Source of the DNA: Arthrobacter sp. CAN_C5
GTDB taxonomy: Bacteria > Actinomycetota > Actinomycetes > Actinomycetales > Micrococcaceae
NCBI RefSeq assembly: GCF_017875735.1
Contig: NZ_JAGGMZ010000001.1
Location: 1,240,001-1,304,000 of the forward strand
Direction: 5' to 3'
DNA length: 64,000 bases
Of this stretch, positions 24,854 to 33,590 are shown piece by piece. Under the pieces are notes generated by a model. It saw nothing but the letters and a program-made list of their open reading frames with translations. It did no database searches and was not told the DNA's origin. The position numbers were made by a program, and so were the translations under genes. Each line of letters starts with the position of its first letter. Position 1 is the stretch's first letter.

Positions 24854-26008
24854 TCAAAGTAACGCGTTCAGACCCTCTTTGAGAGCTTTCCGCGCTGCAG
24901 TGGATTTAGCGGAGATGGTGCCCCCTTCGGGGCTGTAGGCAAATAGAGCTACTCCGGTTTTGTTGGCGAATGCCACTGCTTCGGAGGTGTAGCCACCTAA
25001 AGAGAAGAAAAGCGCCGCTTTTTGCTCAGCCGTGGCCGCCCCGAAAATTTGGCGGATCAAATCCGGTGATGAAGGTACTGCTCGATGCTTCACCTCAGCA
25101 ACGAATCTATCGGCAACGACGTCGATCCCCCCGTCCCTTGTAGCCTGGGATGCCTTAGCGCCGGTTGCGCCAAGAAATGCCATCCAGTCGCGCGCTAGGT
25201 ATTCTGCTTGCCGCGGTGTGCATGAGAGCAAAGGTTGCGGCCGACCTGACTGAGGCGAGTACGGGAGCGGCTGCCGCGGGGCTTTAGCAACCATGTCCGG
25301 TTCAATTGTCGCTACGGGACGGCCGTACTCCTCGGCGGCAGTCAGCAGCGATCGGTTCAGGTATGATTCGAGGTTCTTCTGCAGGTCTCTGCGCTGTTTC
25401 CGAAACGGATCGTGCTTTACCCAGTAATGGCTGAGGCGAGATTCGTAGGCACTCTGCAGAATTGCCGCGAGAATACCCAGGGCGACATAGATCAAACCAA
25501 GGATTGTAACGGCCTGGGTGGCATCACCTCCGCCGCTGGAAACGGACGCGTAATATATCGTCCCCCCGAGGATGACGACCGGGGCGCCAAGCAGAAAATG
25601 GATCCCTGACACCGAAGGCGCCAGTGGTTCGGGTGGGATAAGTCCGGGGGGTGGGTAGATCTGTTCGGCCCGGTATTTGGGCCATGCATCGAGTGCGATT
25701 TGACCGGATTTGCTAGGCAGATCCATGTAGAGCGGTCCTGGACCCTTGGGATTGGGCCTCAGGGTGGACCATCCCTGCTGCAGTGCTAGGGCAGCCACCT
25801 GCATGACCTCGCGGTCCAGCGCATCACTCTGCGGCTGATTCAAGGGGTTTCTCATAGCTTCGTGGAGTACCTTCTCTAACGACTCGGATTCTGGCCCAAT
25901 GTTTAGTGTGGAATGAGTCTGCCATATAGGCAATGACGGGGACTCGAATGGCACTTTCGCACCGAAAGTGAGTATCCGGATCGAAATGACGTCAATCCCA
26001 AACGCCAA
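24854..26008 (-). CDS. Membrane-anchored Mrr-type restriction endonuclease-like protein
   Basis: 384 residues as listed. ATG near 25855 (MRNPLNQPQS) is a plausible later start. Two membrane helices lie at about 133-155 and 164-186 (VTILGLIYVALGILAAILQS). The C-terminal domain is Mrr-like PD-(D/E)XK: ATRDGGIDVVADRFVAEVKH supplies Asp and the E-x-K pair, and LIRQIFGAATAEQKAALFFS and FANKTGVALFAY follow. Mrr-type enzymes cut modified or foreign DNA. Here the nuclease would be held at the inner membrane facing the cytoplasm. Confidence 0.75.
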   Translation of the reverse strand: MAFGIDVISIRILTFGAKVPFESPSLPIWQTHSTLNIGPESESLEKVLHEAMRNPLNQPQSDALDREVMQVAALALQQGWSTLRPNPKGPGPLYMDLPSKSGQIALDAWPKYRAEQIYPPPGLIPPEPLAPSVSGIHFLLGAPVVILGGTIYYASVSSGGGDATQAVTILGLIYVALGILAAILQSAYESRLSHYWVKHDPFRKQRRDLQKNLESYLNRSLLTAAEEYGRPVATIEPDMVAKAPRQPLPYSPQSGRPQPLLSCTPRQAEYLARDWMAFLGATGAKASQATRDGGIDVVADRFVAEVKHRAVPSSPDLIRQIFGAATAEQKAALFFSLGGYTSEAVAFANKTGVALFAYSPEGGTISAKSTAARKALKEGLNALL

Positions 26009-26156
26009 GATGTTTGGATCGGTAGCGGGACGATCGCAAGTCTCAAACTTTTTAGCCCGATCCTGCGATTTAGATAGTTGCCACTAGTGGCCGACCCATG
26101 CGTGTGAGATGGCTACCAGCTTGAACTCAACTAGTCACCAGTTGCCGAAGGAATAC

Positions 26157-26822
26157 CTAGTTCCGACGGGGCAGCGGCTCACTGTCTGCGTATTGTGAGC
26201 GCCCCCTGCCTAGAGCTACCGGACCCTCAATCGGAGGCTGCTCCGTGCCGTACTGCTTCAGGTACCGGTATAGGGTCGACCGGGACCAGCCGACGGCGCC
26301 GGCCGCGCGCTCGGCGGTCTTGCCTTCAGCCAGCTCACGCCGGGCCAAGCGCAGCTTGTCTTCAACCTTCGACTGGTCAACAGGTTTCTGTCCGAACCGC
26401 ACCCCGCGGGCCTTGGCTGCAGCGATCCCGTCGCGGACCCGTTCGTTGATCAGCTCACGTTCGTATTCAGCCAGGGTTGCAAAGAGCGCAAGCTGCAAAC
26501 GGCCTTGAGCCGTGGAGGGATCAATCTTGTCGACCAATGACCGTAGCCGGATACCGCGCTCCTGCATCAGGGCAACAGTATTCAGAATATCGAGCAGCGA
26601 CCTCCCGAGCCGGTCGATCCGGTAGACCAGGATTTCGTCCTCTTCTCGGGCGTATTCCAGTAGCTTGACCATCGCTGGGCGTTCCCTTGAGGCCTTGGCG
26701 CCTGAGAGTTGGTCAAACCAGATCCGTTTCTCCGGAACACCGGCTTCGATAAGAGCATCAAACTGCATTCGACCATGCTGATCAGTGGTCGAGGTCCTGA
26801 CATATCCGAGTAGAAGTCCCAT
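26157..26822 (-). CDS. Serine recombinase (Tn3-type resolvase/invertase)
   Basis: 221 residues. The catalytic Ser is in GYVRTSTTDQ at residue 11, and Arg residues in VYRIDRLGRSLLDI complete the active site. The long helix LALFATLAEYERELINERVR and a C-terminal helix-turn-helix (TAERAAGAVGWSRSTLYRYL) complete the fold. It resolves or inverts DNA at paired sites. The about 35-residue tail after the HTH is longer than usual. Bases 26009-26156 contain short inverted words (for example caactagtcaccagttg near 26127) that may be part of a res site. No transposase of matching type lies next to it. Confidence 0.88.
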   Translation of the reverse strand: MGLLLGYVRTSTTDQHGRMQFDALIEAGVPEKRIWFDQLSGAKASRERPAMVKLLEYAREEDEILVYRIDRLGRSLLDILNTVALMQERGIRLRSLVDKIDPSTAQGRLQLALFATLAEYERELINERVRDGIAAAKARGVRFGQKPVDQSKVEDKLRLARRELAEGKTAERAAGAVGWSRSTLYRYLKQYGTEQPPIEGPVALGRGRSQYADSEPLPRRN

Positions 26823-27490
26823 ACTCGCAAACGGTAGCCCTTGGGTGTGTCATTATTCTTCGAGGAGTCGTGAGATCGGCCAAGTGGGACGGGGTTGATA
26901 GGACAGTCAGAGACGAAATACTCAAAAAAGGGTGTCGCTTTTGATGTGTACTACCGAACTGGTGTTTGTAAGACGATGAATCCCGCAGGCTGAAGGAACA
27001 TGACAGGTGTAAGGCCAGCATCCAGCAGCGAGGTCGGCTCCACGATCCGGGAGATCACCAGATCGGTGAACACCTCATCACCGACAGCATCGAACCCTAG
27101 CGAGATGAACACTGAGAACCCTAGCGAGATGAACACTGAGAACCCTAGCGAGATGAATACTGACTTCAGCGACTCGAAGAGCAGCCGGCGCTCGGTTCCA
27201 ACACCCGGGCAAGACCATCGCGAACGGGCACCTGGTCGGCAGGACGGTGGAACAACACCGGTGGGTCAGGGGACGGGCCAGATGTTTGGGTGGAGTCACG
27301 CGTGTCCTAGTTCGTTTAGCGCCTATTAGTTCCTACAATCGGGTGCGCGAGATACTGCTGGAGGAGACCCAAGCACACCTTGTGGTCGAAGAAATTAACC
27401 TGTCGGCGCGGTCGTATTTCGCGAGCTCGAATCGAACACCGAGATATACGGTCGCAGCGGCGCGAGTTTTCGACCTCTGACCCATGGAAG
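26823..27490. other. Gap containing a 24-bp triplicate repeat
   Basis: I see no convincing gene. Short frames exist on both strands, but they only reflect the repeat. Pieces such as IANGHLVGRTVEQHRW (plus strand, about 27216-27263) might be decayed coding DNA. Confidence 0.35.
27092..27163 (+). repeat. Three tandem copies of a 24-bp unit
   Basis: The unit begins gaaccctagcgagatgaa and repeats at 27092, 27116 and 27140. The third copy differs by one base (aat for aac). A length of 24 bp keeps any reading frame open, but no gene is established here. It lies 270 bp from the resolvase gene start. Confidence 0.85.
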
Positions 27491-27496
27491 GACATC

Positions 27497-27886
27497 GTGA
27501 CGAAAAAGATGGAATACCTCGCAGATTCTTTACTTGAGCGTCTGGGAGTGGCCGAATTGTCCGGACGTAAGACTCGCGTTAGAAGTCCAGGGACGAAGCG
27601 TGAACAGGCAATTCCGTCGAGCGTCGTAGCGTTGCGGAAAGAAGTTGGTCGTTTCTGCCAGAACGGTGTCGGGAACGCTGCAACCCGTCGAAAGTTGTTG
27701 AAGGCTATCAATGATGCGAGCATCCGCTACCCGAAAGGAAACGACGGAGACAGAGTGTTCAACATCTTGGAAGCCATGAGAAATCGCCTTGAGGAACACC
27801 TGCCCGTCATGGAACGGCGTTGGGATGAATCTGTTTCCATACGCACGGTATCGGGTGGATTGCCGGGTCTAGGAAAGAAACGCTAA
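27497..27886 (+). CDS. Hypothetical protein, 129 aa
   Basis: Start GTG 27497 (MTKKMEYLADSLLERLGVAE) follows gaagga. The protein is helical and basic, with SSVVALRKEVGRFCQNGVGN and FNILEAMRNRLEEHLPVMER. No domain is recognised. It may be coupled to the short frame that starts 11 bp later. The composition is consistent with a real gene, perhaps a small regulator or a remnant of a plasmid or phage gene. Confidence 0.5.
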   Translation: MTKKMEYLADSLLERLGVAELSGRKTRVRSPGTKREQAIPSSVVALRKEVGRFCQNGVGNAATRRKLLKAINDASIRYPKGNDGDRVFNILEAMRNRLEEHLPVMERRWDESVSIRTVSGGLPGLGKKR

Positions 27887-27896
27887 TAGTAGGAGT

Positions 27897-28148
27897 TTGG
27901 GAGGATCCCAGAGCCATAAGCTGATTGAGGCGCTCGAAGTAGCGGCGCGACTGGATAACATCCGTGCATCGCTCCGGGAAGCCCAGATCACAGCGATAGC
28001 GGCTTGGCGGACCCACCCAAACCCTGGACCCCTTTATGCGGATCGCCCTGAAAAGACCCACCTTTCTCCTCCAACGTGTCAACGGTCATCCCATCAGGCC
28101 GGCCAGTTCCACGACAAAGCGATAGACGTAGCTGACGGTGCTACCTGA
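27897..28148 (+). CDS. Short hypothetical ORF, possibly a remnant
   Basis: 83 codons starting TTG 27897 directly behind aggag (spacing too short to be ideal). The first 40 residues look protein-like (HKLIEALEVAARLDNIRASL, REAQITAIAAWRTHP). The rest is low in structure and ends 20 bp before the IS3 copy 3 flank. It may be a truncated gene or a short partner of the gene before it. Confidence 0.35.
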   Translation: MGGSQSHKLIEALEVAARLDNIRASLREAQITAIAAWRTHPNPGPLYADRPEKTHLSPPTCQRSSHQAGQFHDKAIDVADGAT

Positions 28149-28291
28149 CACATCTTCTCCGCTCTGCCCCTACGTGTCAGGGTTGGGTGAGGCCAGTACT
28201 TCGTAGCAACTTCGTCTAGTTCGTAGGGCGAGAACCAGGATCACCACTAATGTCTATCTCCACAATTTCCCCGCCGCGGGAGAATGGGTCC

Positions 28292-28687
28292 ATGAGTAAT
28301 CCTGGCCCCAGGTCCGGAGGCCCGACCCCTCGTAGGTCGTTCACTCCGGCACAAAAATTGGCGTACTTGGATGCGTACCAGCAGGCCTGTGACGATGGCA
28401 CCGGCGGCGGGGCTTACCTGCGCCGCGAGGGCCTGTATTCCTCCCAGATCACCGAGTGGCGTAAGCTCCGCGACGCCGGTGTCCTCGAGGGCAAAAAGCC
28501 CGGGGAAAAGATCGGCAAGCCCACTGCTGAACAGGCAGAAATCGGGCGTCTACGTCGGCAGCTGGAGGTGAGTGAACGCAAGCTGGCACGGACTGCAGCT
28601 GCGTTGTCGATAATGGAAAAAGCACGGCTGCTTTTGGAGGATATCTCCGAAAGCGCGGAGCAGCAGCCCTGGTACAAGAAACCCTGA
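28292..28687 (+). CDS. IS3-family OrfA, copy 3
   Basis: 131 residues, homologous along its whole length to the other OrfA proteins. The DNA-binding part contains RREGLYSSQITEWRKLRDAG and the coiled-coil end contains AEIGRLRRQLEVSERKLART. Its stop overlaps the OrfB start by one base. Confidence 0.85.
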   Translation: MSNPGPRSGGPTPRRSFTPAQKLAYLDAYQQACDDGTGGGAYLRREGLYSSQITEWRKLRDAGVLEGKKPGEKIGKPTAEQAEIGRLRRQLEVSERKLARTAAALSIMEKARLLLEDISESAEQQPWYKKP

Positions 28688-29688
28688 TGAGCGCCTACAC
28701 CGCCCTCACCCTGGCGGACATTTCTACCCGGGAAGCGGCCGTGATTGCAGGGGTATCCAGGGCCACAGCGACCCGCAAACCCCGCATCGCGGTGGAAGAC
28801 CCTCCGCCGGTCCCGGCGCCGGCAAACAAGCTCTCAGTGGCCGAGCGCGCCCACATCCTGGCGACCGTGAATTCGAAGGATTTCGTGGACCTGCCGCCGG
28901 TGCAGATCTATGCCCGGCTCCTGGACGAAGGCGTCTATTTGTGCTCAATCTCCACGTTCTATCGCGTCCTGGAGGAGAACTGCCAGGTCAAGGAACGCCG
29001 CCGGATCGCACGCCACCCGGCGCGGGCCGTGCCGGAGCTGGTCGCGACCGGACCCGGACAGGTTTACACCTGGGACATCACCAAACTCGCTGGCCCGATC
29101 AAGGGAAAATACTACGACTGCTACGTCATGATCGACATCTATTCCCGCTACATCGTCGGCGCCTACGTCCATGCCCACGAGTCCGGGGAACTGGCCGTGG
29201 AAATGATGAAGGAAATCTTCGGCATCCACGGCATCCCGCAGATCGTCCACGCCGACCGTGGCACCTCGATGACCTCCAAAACAGTCGCGGCGCTGCTCTC
29301 GGACCTGGAGGTCACCCGGTCCCATTCCCGTCCCCGGGTCAGCAATGATAATCCGTACAGTGAGGCCTGGTTCAAGTCGCTGAAGTTCGCTCCCACGTTC
29401 CCCGAACGCTTCAGTTCCCTACCCGACGCGAGAGCGTTCATGGACTTCTTTGTCGACGGGTACAACCACACCCATTGCCACACCGGAATCGGCCTCAACA
29501 CACCGGCGGATGTCCACTACGGACTGGCCGCCAGCAAAGCCCTCGAACGAGCCAAAATCTTGGCCGCCGCACGGGCAAAAACACCCGAACGATTCACCAC
29601 CAACAACGACCCCAAAATCCTCGCCATCCCCAACACCGCCTGGATCAACAAACCAACCGAGAAAAACGACACAAAAGCAGCAGCCTAA
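28687..29688 (+). CDS. IS3-family OrfB transposase, copy 3
   Basis: 333 residues with the DDE core in YTWDITKLAGP, VHADRGTSMTS and YSEAWFKSLKF. It is intact. Changes relative to copies 1 and 2 are scattered and conservative, which indicates selection for function rather than decay. Confidence 0.9.
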   Translation: MSAYTALTLADISTREAAVIAGVSRATATRKPRIAVEDPPPVPAPANKLSVAERAHILATVNSKDFVDLPPVQIYARLLDEGVYLCSISTFYRVLEENCQVKERRRIARHPARAVPELVATGPGQVYTWDITKLAGPIKGKYYDCYVMIDIYSRYIVGAYVHAHESGELAVEMMKEIFGIHGIPQIVHADRGTSMTSKTVAALLSDLEVTRSHSRPRVSNDNPYSEAWFKSLKFAPTFPERFSSLPDARAFMDFFVDGYNHTHCHTGIGLNTPADVHYGLAASKALERAKILAAARAKTPERFTTNNDPKILAIPNTAWINKPTEKNDTKAAA

Positions 29689-30008
29689 TTCCCACTGGCC
29701 TCATTCACCTTGACAAATTCCGTGCACGCAAACCGACTTAGATCCCTATCAGGGCTGCTTTAGGCTTGTGACTCGGGCGAATAGGAGGGGCTGGGGTGAC
29801 CGCCAGGGCTTGTTGACCCTAGGCTGTGTCCCCTCGCGGCGGCTTCCACTAGTCGGGACACGACCTGAGCGGCGGCGTCTGAGTGCGCATCCTCCCCATA
29901 CAATTCAGGGGGAATACGAGCGCGAACAATGAACGCTGCTCGGCGATGACATTTTTGGACCGATCGATATTGGCACACTCATCGCAGGCAGCAAGGGAAG
30001 TGGGAGTT

Positions 30009-31979
30009 TTGGCCAGCAACAACAACGCCAATTTGGTGTGGAGCATCGCGAACATACTGCGGGGCACCTACAAACCGGCACAGTATGGCTCGGTCATATT
30101 GCCGTTCACCATTCTTCGCCGTCTGGACTGTGTCTTGGACGCCACCAAGGGGGCCGTCCTAGCGGAGCAGAAGGCGAAGGAAAACCTCAATATCCCCTTA
30201 GACACTTTCCTGCAGAAAGCCTCCGGCCACACCTTTTTCAACACCTCCAGGTTCAGCTTCGATAAACTCCTCGATGACCCGACCAACATCAAGGCGAACA
30301 TCCTCAACTACGTCCAGGGCTTCTCTGAGAACACCAGGGACATCTTCGAGCGCTTCGAGTTCTACAAGACGCTCGAGAAGTTAGACAGTTCGGATTTGCT
30401 ATACCACGTGACCAAGGATTTCGCGGCTATCGACCTCCACCCGGAGGCAATTAGCAACATCGAGATGGGCCACATGTTCGAGGAGCTCATTCGCCGCTTC
30501 GCGGAGACATCCAACGAGACCGCCGGTGAGCACTTCACCCCACGCGAGGTCATCCAGCTCATGGTTCAGCTCCTGCTGAACTACGATGACGACGTCCTCA
30601 CCAAGGAGGGCATCGTCCGGTCCATCTACGACCCCACCGCCGGAACGGGTGGCATGCTAACGGTCGCCCAGGAACACCTGCACGCCCTGAACCCGAGCGC
30701 CTCGCTCGTCGCGTACGGCCAGGAAATCAACGACGAGTCCTACGCCATCTGCAAATCAGATCTGCTCATCAAGGGCCAGGACATCTCCAAAATCTCGGTC
30801 GGTGACACCCTTGCCAATGACCAGAACATCGGTCAGCAGTTCGACTTCATGCTCTCCAACCCGCCCTTCGGTGTGGAGTGGAAGAAGATCCAACCCCAAA
30901 TCCAAAAGGAACACGAGCTCCACGGCTTCGACGGCCGCTTCGGCCCCGGGCTGCCCAGAGTCAGCGACGGCTCGCTGCTGTTCTTGCTGCACTTAGTCCG
31001 GAAGATGCGCCCGGCTCACGACGGAGGATCTCGCATCGGCATCGTCCTGAACGGCTCACCGCTGTTCACCGGCGGCGCTGGCTCGGGCGAATCCGAGATC
31101 CGCAAATACTTGATCGAGAACGACTTCGTGGAAGCCATCATCGCGCTGCCCACCGACATGTTCTACAACACCGGCATCTCCACCTATATTTGGATCCTCT
31201 CAAACAGCAAGAAACAGAAGCACCCGGAGCGCATCGGCAAGATCCAGCTCATCAACGGCGTCGACTTCTTCCAGAAGATGCGCAAGAGCCTCGGTTCAAA
31301 GCGCAAGGAACTCGGACCCAGCGACATCTCAACAATCGTCAAGCTCTACGGGGCCTTTGAGGACAATGGCGACACTTCTAAGATCTTCAACAATCGGGAC
31401 TTCGGCTACTCCACGATCACTGTCGAGCGGCCGCTGAAGCTCAACTTCGTTTTCACGGCCGAGCGCATCGACGCCGTGTTAGCGCAGAAGCCGGTTGAGA
31501 AGCTGCCAGACGCGGACCGACAGCTTCTGGAGAAGGGTCTCCACTCGCTTGTCGCTGAGTCAGGTGAGATTTATAAGAACCGCGAGAACCTCCTCCGCGT
31601 GTTGAAGCCGGCCCTCACTGAAGTGGGCCTAAAACTCGCGGCACCGGTCTTGAAGGCTGTGATCGGCGGTCTCTCCGAACGAGACGAAACCGCCGACATC
31701 TGCAAGGGACCTAAGGGAACCACCGAAGCTGATACCGACTTCAGGGACACGGAAAATGTTCCCTTGGGTGAGGACATTCAGGACTACTTCGCCCTCGAAG
31801 TCCTACCCTACGTACCCGACGCTTGGATCGATGGGTCGAAGACCAAGGTTGGCTACGAGATCCCTTTCACACGGCACTTCTACAAGTACGTTACCCCGAG
31901 AACTTTGGACGAGATCGACTCGGACTTGAATCAGCTCATCTCTCATATCACGACGCTGCTGGCCGAGGTGGAGCGGTGA
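30009..31979 (+). CDS. hsdM: Type I restriction-modification methyltransferase subunit HsdM
   Basis: 656 residues from TTG 30009; the frame is open to about 29883 and ATG 29949 is an alternative. I prefer TTG because aaggga lies about 10 bp upstream and the family's N-terminus begins near NANLVWSIANILRGTYKPAQ. HsdM transfers methyl from SAM to adenine. The SAM-binding motif is YDPTAGTGGMLTVAQE near residue 212 and the catalytic motif is SNPPFGVEW near 283. The long C-terminal part contacts HsdS. The hsdS start overlaps its stop (gtga). Confidence 0.92.
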   Translation: MASNNNANLVWSIANILRGTYKPAQYGSVILPFTILRRLDCVLDATKGAVLAEQKAKENLNIPLDTFLQKASGHTFFNTSRFSFDKLLDDPTNIKANILNYVQGFSENTRDIFERFEFYKTLEKLDSSDLLYHVTKDFAAIDLHPEAISNIEMGHMFEELIRRFAETSNETAGEHFTPREVIQLMVQLLLNYDDDVLTKEGIVRSIYDPTAGTGGMLTVAQEHLHALNPSASLVAYGQEINDESYAICKSDLLIKGQDISKISVGDTLANDQNIGQQFDFMLSNPPFGVEWKKIQPQIQKEHELHGFDGRFGPGLPRVSDGSLLFLLHLVRKMRPAHDGGSRIGIVLNGSPLFTGGAGSGESEIRKYLIENDFVEAIIALPTDMFYNTGISTYIWILSNSKKQKHPERIGKIQLINGVDFFQKMRKSLGSKRKELGPSDISTIVKLYGAFEDNGDTSKIFNNRDFGYSTITVERPLKLNFVFTAERIDAVLAQKPVEKLPDADRQLLEKGLHSLVAESGEIYKNRENLLRVLKPALTEVGLKLAAPVLKAVIGGLSERDETADICKGPKGTTEADTDFRDTENVPLGEDIQDYFALEVLPYVPDAWIDGSKTKVGYEIPFTRHFYKYVTPRTLDEIDSDLNQLISHITTLLAEVER

Positions 31980-33241
31980 CCAAGCAATCGGTTCCCCTTC
32001 GCCGTGTCGCTCGAATAATCAACGGCGGGACGCCCACACCCGACCCGGAGAACTGGAACGGTAAAATACCATGGGCTACGCCGGTGGATCTCGGCCGAAC
32101 TAACGGATTCTCGCTGAGTGAGACGGGGCGCAATCTAACAATATTAGGGGCCCTTTCCGGATCGGCAATTGCTCCGAAGAGCAGTGTTTTGCTCTCAACG
32201 CGTGCCCCTATCGGCTATGTCGCGATCAACGAAGTCCCGATGGCCTTCAACCAGGGTTGTAAAGCCCTAATTCCAGCGGATGGCGTCTCGGCTCGCTTTC
32301 TGAAATACGCACTGATCCACACCGAGCCGCAACTCCAATCCATGGGTCAGGGATCCACCTTCTTGGAGCTTTCTGCGTCCGCGCTAGCCTCCGTGGAGAT
32401 ACCCCTCCCAACAACCGATGTTCAGGTGCGGACTGTCGACTTCCTCGACAAAGAAACCGCCCAGATCGACGGACTGATCGGCAAGCAGGAGCGGCTCATC
32501 GAGCTGCTCATTGAGAAGCGCCAGGCCATCATTACCCACACAGTCACCAGAGGCCTCGATCCCACCGCCCCCACAAAACCGTCGAGAACCCCGTGGCTGA
32601 ACGCGGCTCCAGAACACTGGACAAAAATAAAGCTGAGTTGGGCCTTCAGGTTTTTGAATGGCGATAGAGGCTCGAACTATCCATCCCGTGATGAGTTTCA
32701 GCCGGAAGGAGTGGCATTTATCAACGCTGGGCACTTAAGCGGCGGCCGCGTTGACCTGAGCACAATGAATTACATCAGCCGAGAAAAGTATGAGGAACTG
32801 GGCGGCGCAAAGCTTCGGGTAGGAGATGTGCTCTACTGCCTTCGGGGATCGTTGGGAAAACATGCTCTCTTGACCGGCCTGCAGGAGGGCGCACTCGCGT
32901 CCTCGCTTGTTGCTCTCAGAGCACTTCATAATGCACGGGTTTCCCCCGCCTATCTCGCGTTACTCTTTAAATCGCCAGCAGCAGAGACGCAACTTGCCAT
33001 AATCGCCTCTGGATCTGCACAACCAAACATGTCCGTCGAGAACCTGCAATCCTTCTCATTTCCGATTCCGCCGCTGGAAGAACAGCAACGGATTCTTGAC
33101 TACGTCAACAGGAAGTGTGATCGCCTGAACACAATTCAGGGGACGGCTCGAAAAATGGTCCTGAGACTTCAGGAACGTCGTTCCGCTCTCATCTCCGCTG
33201 CAGTGACTGGAAAGATTAACGTTCAAGAAGGAATTGCCTGA
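31976..33241 (+). CDS. hsdS: Type I restriction-modification specificity subunit HsdS
   Basis: 421 residues. Two target-recognition domains are visible. The first runs from VPLRRVARIINGGTPTPDPE to IPLPTTDVQVRTVDFLDKET. The second runs from HWTKIKLSWAFRFLNGDRGS to FPIPPLEEQQRILDYVN. Each is followed by a conserved helix that sets the spacer in the bipartite DNA target. Start GTG 31976 overlaps the hsdM stop. No frameshift is seen, so specificity should be intact. Its target site cannot be read from sequence. Confidence 0.92.
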   Translation: MTKQSVPLRRVARIINGGTPTPDPENWNGKIPWATPVDLGRTNGFSLSETGRNLTILGALSGSAIAPKSSVLLSTRAPIGYVAINEVPMAFNQGCKALIPADGVSARFLKYALIHTEPQLQSMGQGSTFLELSASALASVEIPLPTTDVQVRTVDFLDKETAQIDGLIGKQERLIELLIEKRQAIITHTVTRGLDPTAPTKPSRTPWLNAAPEHWTKIKLSWAFRFLNGDRGSNYPSRDEFQPEGVAFINAGHLSGGRVDLSTMNYISREKYEELGGAKLRVGDVLYCLRGSLGKHALLTGLQEGALASSLVALRALHNARVSPAYLALLFKSPAAETQLAIIASGSAQPNMSVENLQSFSFPIPPLEEQQRILDYVNRKCDRLNTIQGTARKMVLRLQERRSALISAAVTGKINVQEGIA

Positions 33242-33243
33242 GC

Positions 33244-33580
33244 ATGGCATTACCTCAGTGGCGTGAATTTGTTGGTCCCGCTCTAAGAATGATGTCCGAT
33301 GGCGCGATACGCCGGACTGCTGAAATTCGAATCGCCGTTGCAGAACGGTTCCGCTTGTCCGCCGAGGACAGAACCGAAGTCATGTCCTCGGAGGGGGCTC
33401 GGTGTTCGAACCGCATCAATTGGGCTTTCTTCGACCGTCACGGACACCGCCCCCTACACTCTGATTCTGATCGACGGTCAACGGCTAGCGTCGCTCATGT
33501 TTGAATACGGTGAGGGCGTTCAGGTGGACCGGACGGTGGTCGTGAAGAAGCTTGATCAGGATCTATTCGAAAGTTTCTAG
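33244..33580 (+). pseudogene. Remnant of an mrr-type restriction gene, catalytic core deleted
   Basis: The first frame (33244-33438) is the Mrr N-terminal winged-helix part, MALPQWREFVGPALRMMSDG through SNRINWAFFD. In another phase, 33450-33580 gives the last strand-helix of the Mrr catalytic domain, TLILIDGQRLASLMFEYGEG, then VQVDRTVVVKKLDQDLF. The roughly 200 residues between, including the D and ExK active site, are missing and the frames do not match. ATG 33244 is 2 bp after the hsdS stop. It was therefore once an operon member and is now non-functional. Confidence 0.8.
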
Positions 33581-33590
33581 GGGGAACTAT

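Larger units (their letters stand above)
28168..29722 (+). mobile_element. IS3-family element, copy 3 (1555 bp, diverged)
   Basis: It is the same size as copies 1 and 2 and has closely related ends (ccctacgtgtcagggttg and, inverted, cggaatttgtcaaggtga). The 3-bp duplication is TGC (28165-28167 and 29723-29725). Its OrfA and OrfB differ from copies 1 and 2 at many residues, so it is a separate lineage of the same element. It lies just upstream of the type I restriction operon. Confidence 0.92.

Noticed and set aside
27092-27163. Possible CRISPR array
   Set aside because: The 24-bp units are directly tandem with no spacers, and no cas genes are present.
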